Of a DNA stretch of 64,000 bases, positions 28,599 through 37,693 are shown piece by piece (position 1 is the stretch's first letter; each line of letters starts with the position of its first letter). Source of the stretch: Streptococcus peroris ATCC 700780 (GTDB taxonomy: Bacteria; Bacillota; Bacilli; Lactobacillales; Streptococcaceae); the NCBI RefSeq assembly GCF_000187585.1, contig NZ_GL732463.1:204931-268930 (forward strand). Direction: 5' to 3'. The translations under genes and the position numbers were made by a program. The notes beneath the pieces are model-generated. The model saw only the letters and a list, made by a program, of their open reading frames with translations, ran no database searches and had not been told where the DNA came from.

Positions 28599-30260
28599 AT
28601 GACCAATATTAAATTAACAACTCTGGGCGGTGTTCGTGAAAATGGAAAAAACATGTACATCGCAGAAATTAATGACTCAATCTTTGTTTTAGACGCAGGT
28701 TTAAAATATCCTGAAAATGAGCAGTTGGGTGTCGATGTCGTTATTCCAAATATGGAATATCTATTTGAAAATAGCGATCGTATTGCCGGTGTATTCTTAA
28801 CACACGGGCACGCAGATGCGATTGGAGCCCTTCCTTATCTCTTGGCAGAAGCTAAGGTTCCTGTATTTGGCTCAGAGCTGACAATTGAGCTTGCTAAGCT
28901 TTTTGTTAAAGGGAATGACAGCGTCAAGAAATTTGATGATTTTCATGTTATTGATGAAAATACAGAAATTGATTTTGGCGGAACGGTTGTGTCCTTCTTT
29001 CGAACAACTCACTCTATCCCAGAAAGTCTGGGTGTTGTCTTGAAAACGTCTGAAGGGGACATCGTCTATACAGGTGACTTTAAATTTGACCAAACAGCTA
29101 GTGAATCATATGCGACTGATTTTGGACGTCTTGCAGAAATTGGTCGTGAAGGAGTATTGGCGCTACTAAGTGATTCAGCTAATGCAGACAGTAATGTCCA
29201 GGTGGCGAGCGAAAGTGAAGTTGGTGATGAAATTACGCAAACTATTTCTGACTGGGATGGGCGTATTATCGTTGCTGCGGTTGCAAGTAACCTTTCTCGT
29301 ATTCAACAAGTGTTTGATGCGGCTGCAGATACAGGCCGTCGAGTTGTGTTGACTGGTTTTGACGTTGAGAATATCGTTCGCACAGCCATCCGATTGAAAA
29401 AGTTGTCTTTAGCAAATGAGAATCTCTTGATTAAACCAAAAGATATGTCTCGTTTTGAGGACCATGAATTAATCATCCTTGAAACTGGACGTATGGGTGA
29501 ACCAATTAATGGACTACGTAAAATGTCCATTGGTCGTCACCGCTATGTTGAAATCAAAGATGGGGACTTGGTTTATATCGTCACTACACCATCCATTGCC
29601 AAGGAAGCTGTGATGGCACGTGTGGAAAATATGGTCTACCAAGCGGGCGGTGTTGTTAAACTGATTACTCAAAATTTGCGAGTATCCGGACACGGAAATG
29701 CGCGTGATCTTCAATTAATGATCAATCTCCTGCAACCTCAGTATCTCTTCCCGATACAAGGAGAGTACCGTGAGTTGGATGCCCATGCCAAGGTTGCAAT
29801 GGCAGTTGGTATGTTACCAGAACGTATCTTTATCCCTAAGAGAGGGACAACCATGTCTTATGAACATGAGGACTTTGTCCCATCTGGTGCAGTTACAGCA
29901 GGCGATGTCTTGATTGACGGGAATGCTATCGGGGATGTTGGGAACGTTGTTCTTCGTGATCGTAAGGTTTTGTCAGAAGATGGCATTTTTATAGTCGCTA
30001 TTACTGTTAACCGTCGTGAAAAGAAAATCATCTCTAAAGCCCGAGTACATACGCGTGGATTTGTCTATCTCAAGAAGAGTCGTGATATTTTACGTGAAAG
30101 TACTGAGTTGGTAAATCAAACGGTTGAAGACTACCTCCAAGGGGAAGATTTTGACTGGGCTGATCTGAAAGGTAAGGTACGTGATAATTTGGCCAAATTC
30201 CTTTTTGACCAAACCAAGCGTCGACCAGCCATCCTACCAGTAGTCATGGAAGCAAAATAG
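28599..30260 (+). CDS. rnjB: Ribonuclease J2
   Basis: 553 aa metallo-beta-lactamase/beta-CASP RNase. The metal motif reads THGHADAIGALPYLL where RNase J1 has HGHEDHIGG; the missing histidine marks the J2 paralogue, which has weak activity alone and works with J1 in mRNA turnover. The beta-CASP region and the C-terminal RNase J domain are complete. CGGAGG precedes the ATG. The leader is about 90 nt. estA follows 65 bp later without an evident terminator between, so they may be co-transcribed. Confidence 0.94.
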   Translation: MTNIKLTTLGGVRENGKNMYIAEINDSIFVLDAGLKYPENEQLGVDVVIPNMEYLFENSDRIAGVFLTHGHADAIGALPYLLAEAKVPVFGSELTIELAKLFVKGNDSVKKFDDFHVIDENTEIDFGGTVVSFFRTTHSIPESLGVVLKTSEGDIVYTGDFKFDQTASESYATDFGRLAEIGREGVLALLSDSANADSNVQVASESEVGDEITQTISDWDGRIIVAAVASNLSRIQQVFDAAADTGRRVVLTGFDVENIVRTAIRLKKLSLANENLLIKPKDMSRFEDHELIILETGRMGEPINGLRKMSIGRHRYVEIKDGDLVYIVTTPSIAKEAVMARVENMVYQAGGVVKLITQNLRVSGHGNARDLQLMINLLQPQYLFPIQGEYRELDAHAKVAMAVGMLPERIFIPKRGTTMSYEHEDFVPSGAVTAGDVLIDGNAIGDVGNVVLRDRKVLSEDGIFIVAITVNRREKKIISKARVHTRGFVYLKKSRDILRESTELVNQTVEDYLQGEDFDWADLKGKVRDNLAKFLFDQTKRRPAILPVVMEAK

Positions 30261-30325
30261 GATCAAATAGCAAGAGAAAGTCGAGTTTCGGCTTTTTCTT
30301 ATCTTAAACGAATAAGGAGCAAGTT

Positions 30326-31105
30326 ATGGCAGTAATGAAGATTGAGTATTACTCAAAAGTTTTAGATATGGAGTGGGGGGTAAATGTTCTCTACCCCGAT
30401 GCGTCTCGGGTAACAGAGCCAGACTCTACAGATATCCCAGTTCTTTATCTCCTTCACGGGATGTCAGGGAACCACAACAGCTGGCTCAAACGGACCAATG
30501 TAGAGCGCTTGCTACGACGAACCAATCTAATTGTCGTCCTGCCAAGTACAAATAATGGCTGGTACACAGATACTCAGTATGGCTATAACTACTATACAGC
30601 TCTAGCAGAAGAACTACCTAAGGTGCTCAAACGCTTCTTTCCAAATATGACTAACAAGCGTGAAAAGACTTTTATCGCTGGTCTGTCAATGGGAGGTTAC
30701 GGTTCCTTCAAGTTGGCGCTGTCAACTGATCGTTTCTCTCATGCAGCTAGTTTTTCAGGCGCTCTCAGTTTCGAGGAGTTTTCTCCTGAAAGTCAAAATT
30801 TAGGAGCGCGTGATTACTGGCGAGGTGTTTTTGGCAAGCTTGATAACTGGGAAACTAGTCCTTATTCACTTGAAACCCTTGCTAAAAAGTCAGACAAGAA
30901 GACCAAGCTCTGGGTTTGGTGTGGCGAGCAAGATTTCTTGTATGCTGCCAATAACCTAGCGGTGAAGAACCTCAAAAGGCTTGGTTTTGATGTGACCTAT
31001 AGCCATAGTGCAGGAACTCATGAATGGTATTATTGGGAAAAACAATTGGAACGGTTTTTGGCTACACTGCCGATTGATTTTGTTTTGGAAGAGAGATTGA
31101 GCTAG
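30326..31105 (+). CDS. estA: Tributyrin esterase-like serine esterase
   Basis: 259 aa alpha/beta hydrolase of the esterase D / EstA group. [12 protein letters not shown] forms the oxyanion region, GLSMGGYGS carries the nucleophilic serine (about residue 121), and the C-terminal AGTHEWYYW carries the histidine. No signal peptide. It cleaves short-chain esters; the cellular substrate is unknown. AAGGAG precedes the ATG. Length is normal. Confidence 0.9.
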   Translation: MAVMKIEYYSKVLDMEWGVNVLYPDASRVTEPDSTDIPVLYLLHGMSGNHNSWLKRTNVERLLRRTNLIVVLPSTNNGWYTDTQYGYNYYTALAEELPKVLKRFFPNMTNKREKTFIAGLSMGGYGSFKLALSTDRFSHAASFSGALSFEEFSPESQNLGARDYWRGVFGKLDNWETSPYSLETLAKKSDKKTKLWVWCGEQDFLYAANNLAVKNLKRLGFDVTYSHSAGTHEWYYWEKQLERFLATLPIDFVLEERLS

Positions 31106-31235
31106 TTTTTTATCGATAAAATAATATAGACTATTTCTCTAAGGTTAAAAATGAAAATGAGAGTTTATTTTCACTAGACTTTTTAATTGAAAGTAGTAAA
31201 ATAGTAATGAGATACTAGGTGAAAGAGAGTGAGAT

Positions 31236-32456
31236 ATGTATCGTTATCAAATTGGTATTTCTTCGTTAGAGCATGATCGATTTATCGAACAACATGAGTT
31301 GGTCAATATATTACAAAGTAGTGCTTGGGAAAAAGTGAAATCTGATTGGAATCATGAGAGACTTGGTGTTTATGAAGGGAAAACATTACTGGCTGTGGCT
31401 AGTATTCTCATTAAGTCTCTGCCTTTGGGGTATAAAATGTTTTATATTCCAAGAGGTCCCATATTGGATTATAGGGATACAGAACTTTTAAAGTTTGTCC
31501 TGCAGTCTATTAAGTCTTATGCTCGCAGTAAGAGAGCGGTTTTTGTGACTTTTGACCCAAGTATTTGCCTATCTCAAAGTTTAATCAATCAGGAAAAGAC
31601 AGAATATCCTGAAAATTTGGCTATTATTGATAGTTTGCAACAAATGGGAGTAAGGTGGTCAGGAAAAACGGAGGAAATGGGAGACACTATTCAACCTCGT
31701 ATTCAGGCGAAAATATACAAGGAAAATTTTGAAGAAGATAAACTTTCTAAGTCAACAAAACAGGCTATTCGAACAGCGCAAAATAAGGGAGTAGAGATCC
31801 AATTTGGTGGAACTGAATTATTAGCGCCTTTTTCCTTTTTGATGAAAAAAACCGAGAAGCGAAAAGAGATTCATTTGAGGAATGAAGCCTATTATAAAAA
31901 GTTGTTAGATAATTTTAAGGACAAGGCCTACATCACCTTGGCAACCTTGGATGTCTCTAAACGTTCGCAAGAATTAGAAGAACAGTTGGCGAAAAACAGA
32001 ACCTTGGAAGAGACCTTTACTGAGTCAACTCGCACTTCAAAAGTAGAAGCGCAGAAGAAGGAAAAAGAACGTTTGTTAGAGGAATTGACTTTCTTGCAGG
32101 AATATATGGATGCAGGTCAATCAAGAGTTCCCTTGGCGGCTACCTTGACTTTAGAATTCGGACAAACTTCTGTCAATCTATACGCAGGAATGAATGAAGA
32201 TTTTAGACGTTATAAAGCTCCTATTTTGACTTGGTATGAGACAGCTCGATATTCCTTTGAACGTGGCATTTTATGGCAAAATTTAGGAGGCGTCGAGAAT
32301 GCTTTAGATGGTGGACTCTATCGTTTTAAAGCTAATTTTAATCCAACGATTGAAGAATACTTGGGTGAATTTACAATGCCCACTCATCCTCTCTATCCTC
32401 TGTTAAGACTTGCTCTTGATTTCCGTAAAACATTAAGAAAAAAACATAGAAAGTAA
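31236..32456 (+). CDS. murM: MurM, alanine/serine addition to the lipid II stem peptide
   Basis: 406 aa FemX/FemAB-type aminoacyl-tRNA-dependent ligase. Both GNAT-like subdomains and the coiled-coil arm around residues 245-300 (rich in E, K and L) are present, with the family ending PLYPLLRLALDFRKTLRKKHRK. It attaches the first residue of the branched cross-bridge to lysine of lipid II. The reading frame is intact. From memory, the first 90 and some central residues diverge more from pneumococcal MurM than the rest, suggesting a mosaic. murN follows 4 bp later. Confidence 0.95.
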   Translation: MYRYQIGISSLEHDRFIEQHELVNILQSSAWEKVKSDWNHERLGVYEGKTLLAVASILIKSLPLGYKMFYIPRGPILDYRDTELLKFVLQSIKSYARSKRAVFVTFDPSICLSQSLINQEKTEYPENLAIIDSLQQMGVRWSGKTEEMGDTIQPRIQAKIYKENFEEDKLSKSTKQAIRTAQNKGVEIQFGGTELLAPFSFLMKKTEKRKEIHLRNEAYYKKLLDNFKDKAYITLATLDVSKRSQELEEQLAKNRTLEETFTESTRTSKVEAQKKEKERLLEELTFLQEYMDAGQSRVPLAATLTLEFGQTSVNLYAGMNEDFRRYKAPILTWYETARYSFERGILWQNLGGVENALDGGLYRFKANFNPTIEEYLGEFTMPTHPLYPLLRLALDFRKTLRKKHRK

Positions 32457-32460
32457 GTAT

Positions 32461-33628
32461 ATGGCACTAATTACACTCACGAAAGAAGAGTTTCGTACTT
32501 ACTTCTAATCAGGTTTCTTCTCGTTCCTTTATGCAATCTGTCCAGATGGGTGATTTGATAGAAAAAAGAGGAGCTCAAATTGTTTATCTTGCTTTAAAAC
32601 AAGAAGGAGAAATTCAAGTTGCAGCTCTGGTTTATAGCTTGCCTATGCTAGGTGGTCTGCATATGGAGCTCAATTCGGGGCCGTTTTATACCCAACAAGA
32701 TGCCCTTCCAGTTTTTTATGCGGAGTTAAAAGAATATGCCAAGCAAAATGGTGTATTAGAGTTGCTTGTAAAGCCCTATGAGACCTGTCAAGCTTTTGAC
32801 AGTGATGGGGAGCCAATAGATGAAGAAGAAAAAAGTATTATCCAAGATTTGTGTAATTTAGGCTACCAATTTGATGGTTTGCCAACCGGTTATCCTAATG
32901 GCGAAATTTTTTGGCATTTTATCAAAGATTTGGAGGGTTACGATGAGAAATCTTTGCTGAAATCCTTTAATAAAAACAGTATTCGAAATATTCAATCAGC
33001 ATATGATTTTAATCTGATTGTAAGAAATATAGAACGAAATGAAATTTCGAAATTCAAACAAATTATTGAAGAAACAGGAAAAATACAAGGGTTTAAGGAT
33101 AAGAATTTAGATTATTACTGTAAATTGTATGATGCTTTTGAGGACAAGGCGGCTTTTCTAATTGCTGAAGTGAATCCTAAAAAATCAATCGAAGCTCTCG
33201 ATGTGAAGCAGGCTGGTCTTGATGAAAGGTCAAAGCAATTTAAACAGCAATATCAAGTTTTACAAAAGAAAAAAGATCTTTTGAGGAACTTGGATAGTGA
33301 ATCTGACAACATTGCTTTAGCTTGTGCTTTAATCATTTACACAAATACGGAAGTAGCATATTTGTTTGGAGGCTCATTTACAGAGTATCAGAAGTTTTCT
33401 GCTCCGTTTTTGCTTCAATATCATGCAATGAAGCAGGCTCTGGAAAGAAAAATTGGCAAATACAACTTTCTGGTTATTCAAGGGATTTTTGATGGAAGTG
33501 ATGGCGTATTACGATTTAAGCAGAACTTTAATGGTTATATTGTGAGAAAGGCAGGAACTTTCCGATATTATCCAAATCCAATCAAGTTTAAGTGTTTATA
33601 ATTTTTGAAAAAAACAATCGGAAGATAA
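32461..33628 (+). pseudogene. murN: murN, broken by a frameshift and a premature stop
   Basis: MurN adds the second (alanine) residue of the cross-bridge. The ATG at 32461 reads MALITLTKEEFRTY and hits TAA at 32506-32508. Removing one T at 32503-32505 restores SNQVSSRSFMQSVQMGDL and joins a 356-codon frame. That frame then stops at TAA 33599-33601, yet the codons after it (33602-33628) still encode FLKKTIGR and a stop, matching the usual MurN end. Two separate lesions argue for a real pseudogene. The fragment from ATG 32531 has no ribosome site. The FemX core and GSDGVLRFKQNFNGYIVRKAG are preserved. Confidence 0.88.
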
Positions 33629-33747
33629 GTGAACAAAGTGGTTTTAGTTTTCTTTCAGCTTACTCAAGTAAAATAAGGAATCTATCTTTAGAATGGGAAA
33701 CCAGGACTAAAAGATGGGTTCTTATTTTTTTAGAAAGGTGGGCAATT

Positions 33748-34449
33748 ATGGGCTGGATTATTCGTGTGTTATGTCGATTTTTATTAGGGATTTTGCGCAT
33801 TTTTTGGCGCCTTGTATGGACACTTATCCTCTTAATTCTCATCACTTTTGGGATTCTCTGGTATGTGACAGGTGATTTACCTGCTACTTTAAATCAAGTT
33901 AGCAAAGTAGTTCAAGTCGGCCAAGCAGGTTGGCAACAATGGCAAGAAACTGGTAAATTACAAGGTCTGTCTCAGACCGATAATCATCAAGGTTCAGGGG
34001 CAAAATGGCCAAAGGCGCAAGCGACTATCTATATCGATCCTCAAATGGATGCGACTTTCCAAAGGGCCTATCTTGAAGCTATTGCTAACTGGAATCAGAC
34101 TGGAGTATTTCATTTTGAAATTGTAACCGAACCGGATCAGGCCAATATTTTTGCGACTGAAATGAATGATGGTTCGACAGCCGTTGCTGGTGAGGCGGAG
34201 AGTCAGACAAATCTCCTAACCAAACAATTCACTTCAGTGACCGTTCGCCTGAATCATTATTATTTATCTAATCAAAACTATGGCTATACCTACGACCGCA
34301 TCTTGCATACAGCAGAGCATGAGCTAGGGCATGCCATTGGTTTGGAACATACCAATGAAGTTTCGGTCATGCAGCCAGCGGGGTCATACTATGGTATTCA
34401 GGCTCAAGATGTTCAAGCAGTTCAGAAACTTTACGGCTCTGGAGAATAA
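33748..34449 (+). CDS. Membrane-anchored matrixin-type zinc metalloprotease
   Basis: 233 aa from the ATG at 33748, which has AAAGGTGG ahead; an upstream in-frame extension overlaps murN and lacks support. One hydrophobic helix (about residues 8-38) anchors or exports the protein. The extracellular domain carries HELGHAIGLEH (consensus HExxHxxGxxH) and a following Met-turn (SVMQPAG), the hallmarks of metzincins/matrixins (M10A). The substrate is unknown. The position next to murMN suggests surface work, but nothing proves a link. Confidence 0.85.
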   Translation: MGWIIRVLCRFLLGILRIFWRLVWTLILLILITFGILWYVTGDLPATLNQVSKVVQVGQAGWQQWQETGKLQGLSQTDNHQGSGAKWPKAQATIYIDPQMDATFQRAYLEAIANWNQTGVFHFEIVTEPDQANIFATEMNDGSTAVAGEAESQTNLLTKQFTSVTVRLNHYYLSNQNYGYTYDRILHTAEHELGHAIGLEHTNEVSVMQPAGSYYGIQAQDVQAVQKLYGSGE

Positions 34450-34502
34450 GTGTTTTTAAGCTCAAATAGGACTTCTTGATGTCAGCAATGGTAAGGAGTT
34501 TT

Positions 34503-34511
34503 TGCTATAAT
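34503..34511 (+). promoter_or_regulatory. Extended -10 promoter placed 7 nt before the uvrC start codon
   Basis: TGC plus TATAAT at 34506-34511. The expected transcription start coincides with the ATG at 34518, so the transcript may be leaderless. Confidence 0.6.
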
Positions 34512-34517
34512 GGAATT

Positions 34518-36344
34518 ATGAATAACTTGATTAAATCAAAACTGGAGCTCTTGCCGACTAGCCCTGGTTGTTACATTCACAAAGACAAGAACGGTACTAT
34601 CATCTATGTGGGGAAGGCTAAAAATCTGCGCAATCGGGTGCGCTCCTACTTCCGTGGGAGCCATGATACCAAGACAGAAGCTCTGGTATCTGAGATTGTA
34701 GATTTTGAGTTTATTGTTACGGAGTCTAATATTGAAGCCTTGCTTCTTGAAATCAACCTCATCAAGGAAAACAAGCCTAAGTACAATATTATGCTCAAGG
34801 ACGACAAGTCCTATCCTTTCATCAAAATCACCAATGAGCGCTACCCTCGCTTGATTATCACCCGTCAGGTCAAAAAAGACGGAGGTCTCTATTTTGGTCC
34901 CTATCCGGATGTGGGGGCAGCCAATGAAATCAAACGGCTATTGGATCGGATTTTTCCTTTTCGCAAGTGTACCAATCCTCCTTCCAAGGTTTGTTTTTAT
35001 TACCATATCGGCCAGTGTATGGCTCATACCATCTGTCAGAAAGATGAGACCTATTTCAAGTATATGGCTCAGGAGGTTTCTGACTTCCTAAAAGGACAGG
35101 ATGACAAAATCATCGATGATCTCAAGGAGAAGATGGCAGTGGCAGCCCAAAGTATGGAGTTTGAACGTGCAGCGGAATACCGTGATTTGATTCAGGCCAT
35201 TGGCACCCTTCGGACTAAGCAACGAGTCATGGCTAAAGACCTCCAAAACCGTGATGTATTTGGTTACTACGTGGATAAGGGTTGGATGTGTGTTCAGGTT
35301 TTCTTTGTCCGTCAGGGAAAATTGATTGAACGTGATGTCAATCTTTTCCCCTACTACAATGATCCGGATGAAGATTTCCTGACCTATGTTGGGCAGTTTT
35401 ATCAAGAAAAATCTCACTTGGTACCTAATGAAATCTTGATTCCTCAGGATATTGATGAAGAAGCTGTTAAGGCTTTGGTGGATACCAAAATTCTCAAGCC
35501 CCAACGTGGTGAGAAGAAGCAACTGGTCAATCTCGCCATAAAAAATGCTCGTGTCAGTCTGGAGCAGAAGTTTAATCTATTAGAGAAATCAGTTGAAAAG
35601 ACTCAAGGGGCCATTGAAAATTTAGGACGTCTGCTTAAGATTCCAACCCCAGTCCGTATCGAGTCTTTTGATAACTCTAATATTATGGGGACTAGTCCAG
35701 TCTCTGCCATGGTTGTTTTTGTTAACGGAAAACCGAGCAAGAAGGATTACCGTAAGTATAAAATCAAGACTGTGGTCGGACCAGATGACTATGCAAGTAT
35801 GCGAGAGGTTATTCGTAGACGTTATGGACGAGTCCAGCGTGACGGTTTGACACCACCAGATTTAATCGTCATCGATGGTGGTCAGGGTCAGGTCAATATC
35901 GCTAAACAGGTCATTCAAGAAGAGTTGGGGTTAGATATTCCGATCGCAGGCCTGCAAAAGAATGACAAGCACCAAACCCATGAATTGCTCTTTGGAGACC
36001 CACTTGAGGTGGTAGAGTTGTCTCGCAATTCTCAAGAATTTTTCCTCCTGCAACGCATTCAGGATGAAGTCCACCGCTTTGCCATTACCTTCCACCGACA
36101 ACTACGTTCTAAAAATTCCTTCTCCTCTCAATTGGATGGAATTGAAGGCTTGGGTCCAAAACGCAAGCAGAATTTGATGAAATATTTCAAATCTCTGACA
36201 AAAATCAAGGAAGCCAGTGTGGATGAGATTGTCGCTGTTGGTATACCAAGAGCAGTGGCAGAGGCAGTTCATCATCACCTGAATCCAGAAGTAGACTCAG
36301 GGCTAGCTCAAGTAGCTGAGAAGCCTGTCGAGTATAAGGAATAA
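34518..36344 (+). CDS. uvrC: Excinuclease ABC subunit UvrC
   Basis: 608 aa nucleotide-excision-repair nuclease. It has the N-terminal GIY-YIG domain ([25 protein letters not shown]), cysteine-rich segment, UVR motif (about residues 200-235, [13 protein letters not shown]), RNase H-like endonuclease domain with [11 protein letters not shown] and a C-terminal helix-hairpin-helix. [12 protein letters not shown] matches the usual family start, so I reject longer starts at 34476. No ribosome site lies at the normal distance; AAGGAG is 18-19 nt upstream. Confidence 0.95.
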   Translation: MNNLIKSKLELLPTSPGCYIHKDKNGTIIYVGKAKNLRNRVRSYFRGSHDTKTEALVSEIVDFEFIVTESNIEALLLEINLIKENKPKYNIMLKDDKSYPFIKITNERYPRLIITRQVKKDGGLYFGPYPDVGAANEIKRLLDRIFPFRKCTNPPSKVCFYYHIGQCMAHTICQKDETYFKYMAQEVSDFLKGQDDKIIDDLKEKMAVAAQSMEFERAAEYRDLIQAIGTLRTKQRVMAKDLQNRDVFGYYVDKGWMCVQVFFVRQGKLIERDVNLFPYYNDPDEDFLTYVGQFYQEKSHLVPNEILIPQDIDEEAVKALVDTKILKPQRGEKKQLVNLAIKNARVSLEQKFNLLEKSVEKTQGAIENLGRLLKIPTPVRIESFDNSNIMGTSPVSAMVVFVNGKPSKKDYRKYKIKTVVGPDDYASMREVIRRRYGRVQRDGLTPPDLIVIDGGQGQVNIAKQVIQEELGLDIPIAGLQKNDKHQTHELLFGDPLEVVELSRNSQEFFLLQRIQDEVHRFAITFHRQLRSKNSFSSQLDGIEGLGPKRKQNLMKYFKSLTKIKEASVDEIVAVGIPRAVAEAVHHHLNPEVDSGLAQVAEKPVEYKE

Positions 36345-36394
36345 AGCAACAGTGGAATGTTTTAGCTTTAGTGAGTGCAAGCTAGTCGGATTTG

Positions 36395-36403
36395 TGGTAA
36401 AAT
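36395..36403 (+). promoter_or_regulatory. Extended -10 promoter of the rsmH-ftsL-pbpX-mraY operon
   Basis: TGG plus TAAAAT (36398-36403), only 9 nt before the rsmH ATG, so the leader would be 0-4 nt long. Confidence 0.6.
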
Positions 36404-36412
36404 AGATAAGAT

Positions 36413-37363
36413 ATGACAAAAGAATTTCATCATGTAACGGTCATGCTCCATGAGACCATTGATATGCTAGATGTAAAACCTGATGGTATTTACGTTGATG
36501 CGACCTTGGGAGGAGCAGGACACAGCGAGTATTTATTAAGTAAGTTAAGTGAGAAGGGGCATTTATATGCCTTTGACCAGGACCAAAACGCTATTGATAA
36601 TGCACAAAAACGTTTGGCGCCTTACATTGAAAAGGGCATGGTCACCTTCATCAAGGATAATTTCCGTCATTTGAAGGACCGCTTACATGACTTAGGTGTG
36701 ACTGAAATTGATGGAATTTGTTATGATTTAGGTGTGTCAAGCCCGCAGTTAGATCAGCGTGAACGTGGTTTTTCCTATAAGAAGGATGCACCACTGGATA
36801 TGCGAATGAATCAAGAAGCTAGTTTGACCGCTTATGAAGTCGTTAATCACTACGACTACCATGATTTGGTAAGAATCTTTTTCAAATATGGAGAGGACAA
36901 GTTTTCCAAACAGATTGCTCGAAAAATTGAACAGGCGCGTGAGCTTAAACCAATCGAGACAACGACCGAGTTGGCAGAGATTATCAAATCTGCCAAACCG
37001 GCTAAGGAGCTCAAGAAAAAAGGTCACCCAGCCAAACAAATTTTCCAAGCTATCCGTATAGAGGTCAATGATGAACTGGGGGCTGCGGATGAATCAATCC
37101 AGCAGGCGATTGAACTTCTAGCTCTTGATGGAAGAATTTCAGTCATCACATTTCATTCGCTGGAAGATCGCTTGACTAAGCAGTTATTTAAGGAAGCTTC
37201 TACAGTTGAAGTTCCTAAAGGTTTGCCTTTTATTCCAGACGATCTCAAGCCAAAGATGGGATTAGTATCTCGTAAACCGATTTTACCAAGCAAGGAAGAA
37301 TTGGAAGCCAATAATCGTTCCCACTCAGCCAAGCTTCGAGTGGCAAGAAAAATTCACAAGTAA
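36413..37363 (+). CDS. rsmH: 16S rRNA m4C1402 methyltransferase RsmH (MraW)
   Basis: 316 aa SAM-dependent methyltransferase. [14 protein letters not shown] is the SAM loop; the [16 protein letters not shown] and FHSLEDR blocks are conserved. It methylates C1402 of 16S rRNA. No ribosome site precedes the ATG and the -10 element is 9 nt away, suggesting leaderless or near-leaderless expression. It heads the division/wall operon. Confidence 0.95.
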   Translation: MTKEFHHVTVMLHETIDMLDVKPDGIYVDATLGGAGHSEYLLSKLSEKGHLYAFDQDQNAIDNAQKRLAPYIEKGMVTFIKDNFRHLKDRLHDLGVTEIDGICYDLGVSSPQLDQRERGFSYKKDAPLDMRMNQEASLTAYEVVNHYDYHDLVRIFFKYGEDKFSKQIARKIEQARELKPIETTTELAEIIKSAKPAKELKKKGHPAKQIFQAIRIEVNDELGAADESIQQAIELLALDGRISVITFHSLEDRLTKQLFKEASTVEVPKGLPFIPDDLKPKMGLVSRKPILPSKEELEANNRSHSAKLRVARKIHK

Positions 37364-37372
37364 GAGGAAATA

Positions 37373-37690
37373 ATGGCAGAAAACAGAGGAACAACGAGCC
37401 AATTGCTACAAGCTCGTATAAAAAAATTTTCGCGTGTTGAAAAGGCCTTTTACCTTTCAATTGCTATCACAGCCCTGATCTTAGCAGTAAGTGTTGTCTA
37501 TATGCAAACAAAACTCCTGCAAGTTCAGAGTGAGTTAACAACAGTTAATAATCAAATCGAAGAAAAGAAGACCGAACTAGATGATGCCAAGCAAGAAGTT
37601 AATGAATTGATCCGATCAGAACGCTTGACAGGAATTGCAGACTCGCAAGAGTTGCAGTTAAATAATGAAAATATCCGATCGGCGGAGTAG
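37373..37690 (+). CDS. ftsL: Cell division protein FtsL
   Basis: 105 aa bitopic protein. A cytoplasmic N-terminus is followed by one membrane helix (about residues 26-44) and an outside coiled coil (about 46-85), the standard FtsL layout. It joins DivIB and DivIC at the septum and helps recruit PBP2x. GAGGAAATA precedes the ATG. It sits 9 bp after rsmH and 3 bp before pbpX. Confidence 0.9.
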   Translation: MAENRGTTSQLLQARIKKFSRVEKAFYLSIAITALILAVSVVYMQTKLLQVQSELTTVNNQIEEKKTELDDAKQEVNELIRSERLTGIADSQELQLNNENIRSAE

Positions 37691-37693
37691 TAT

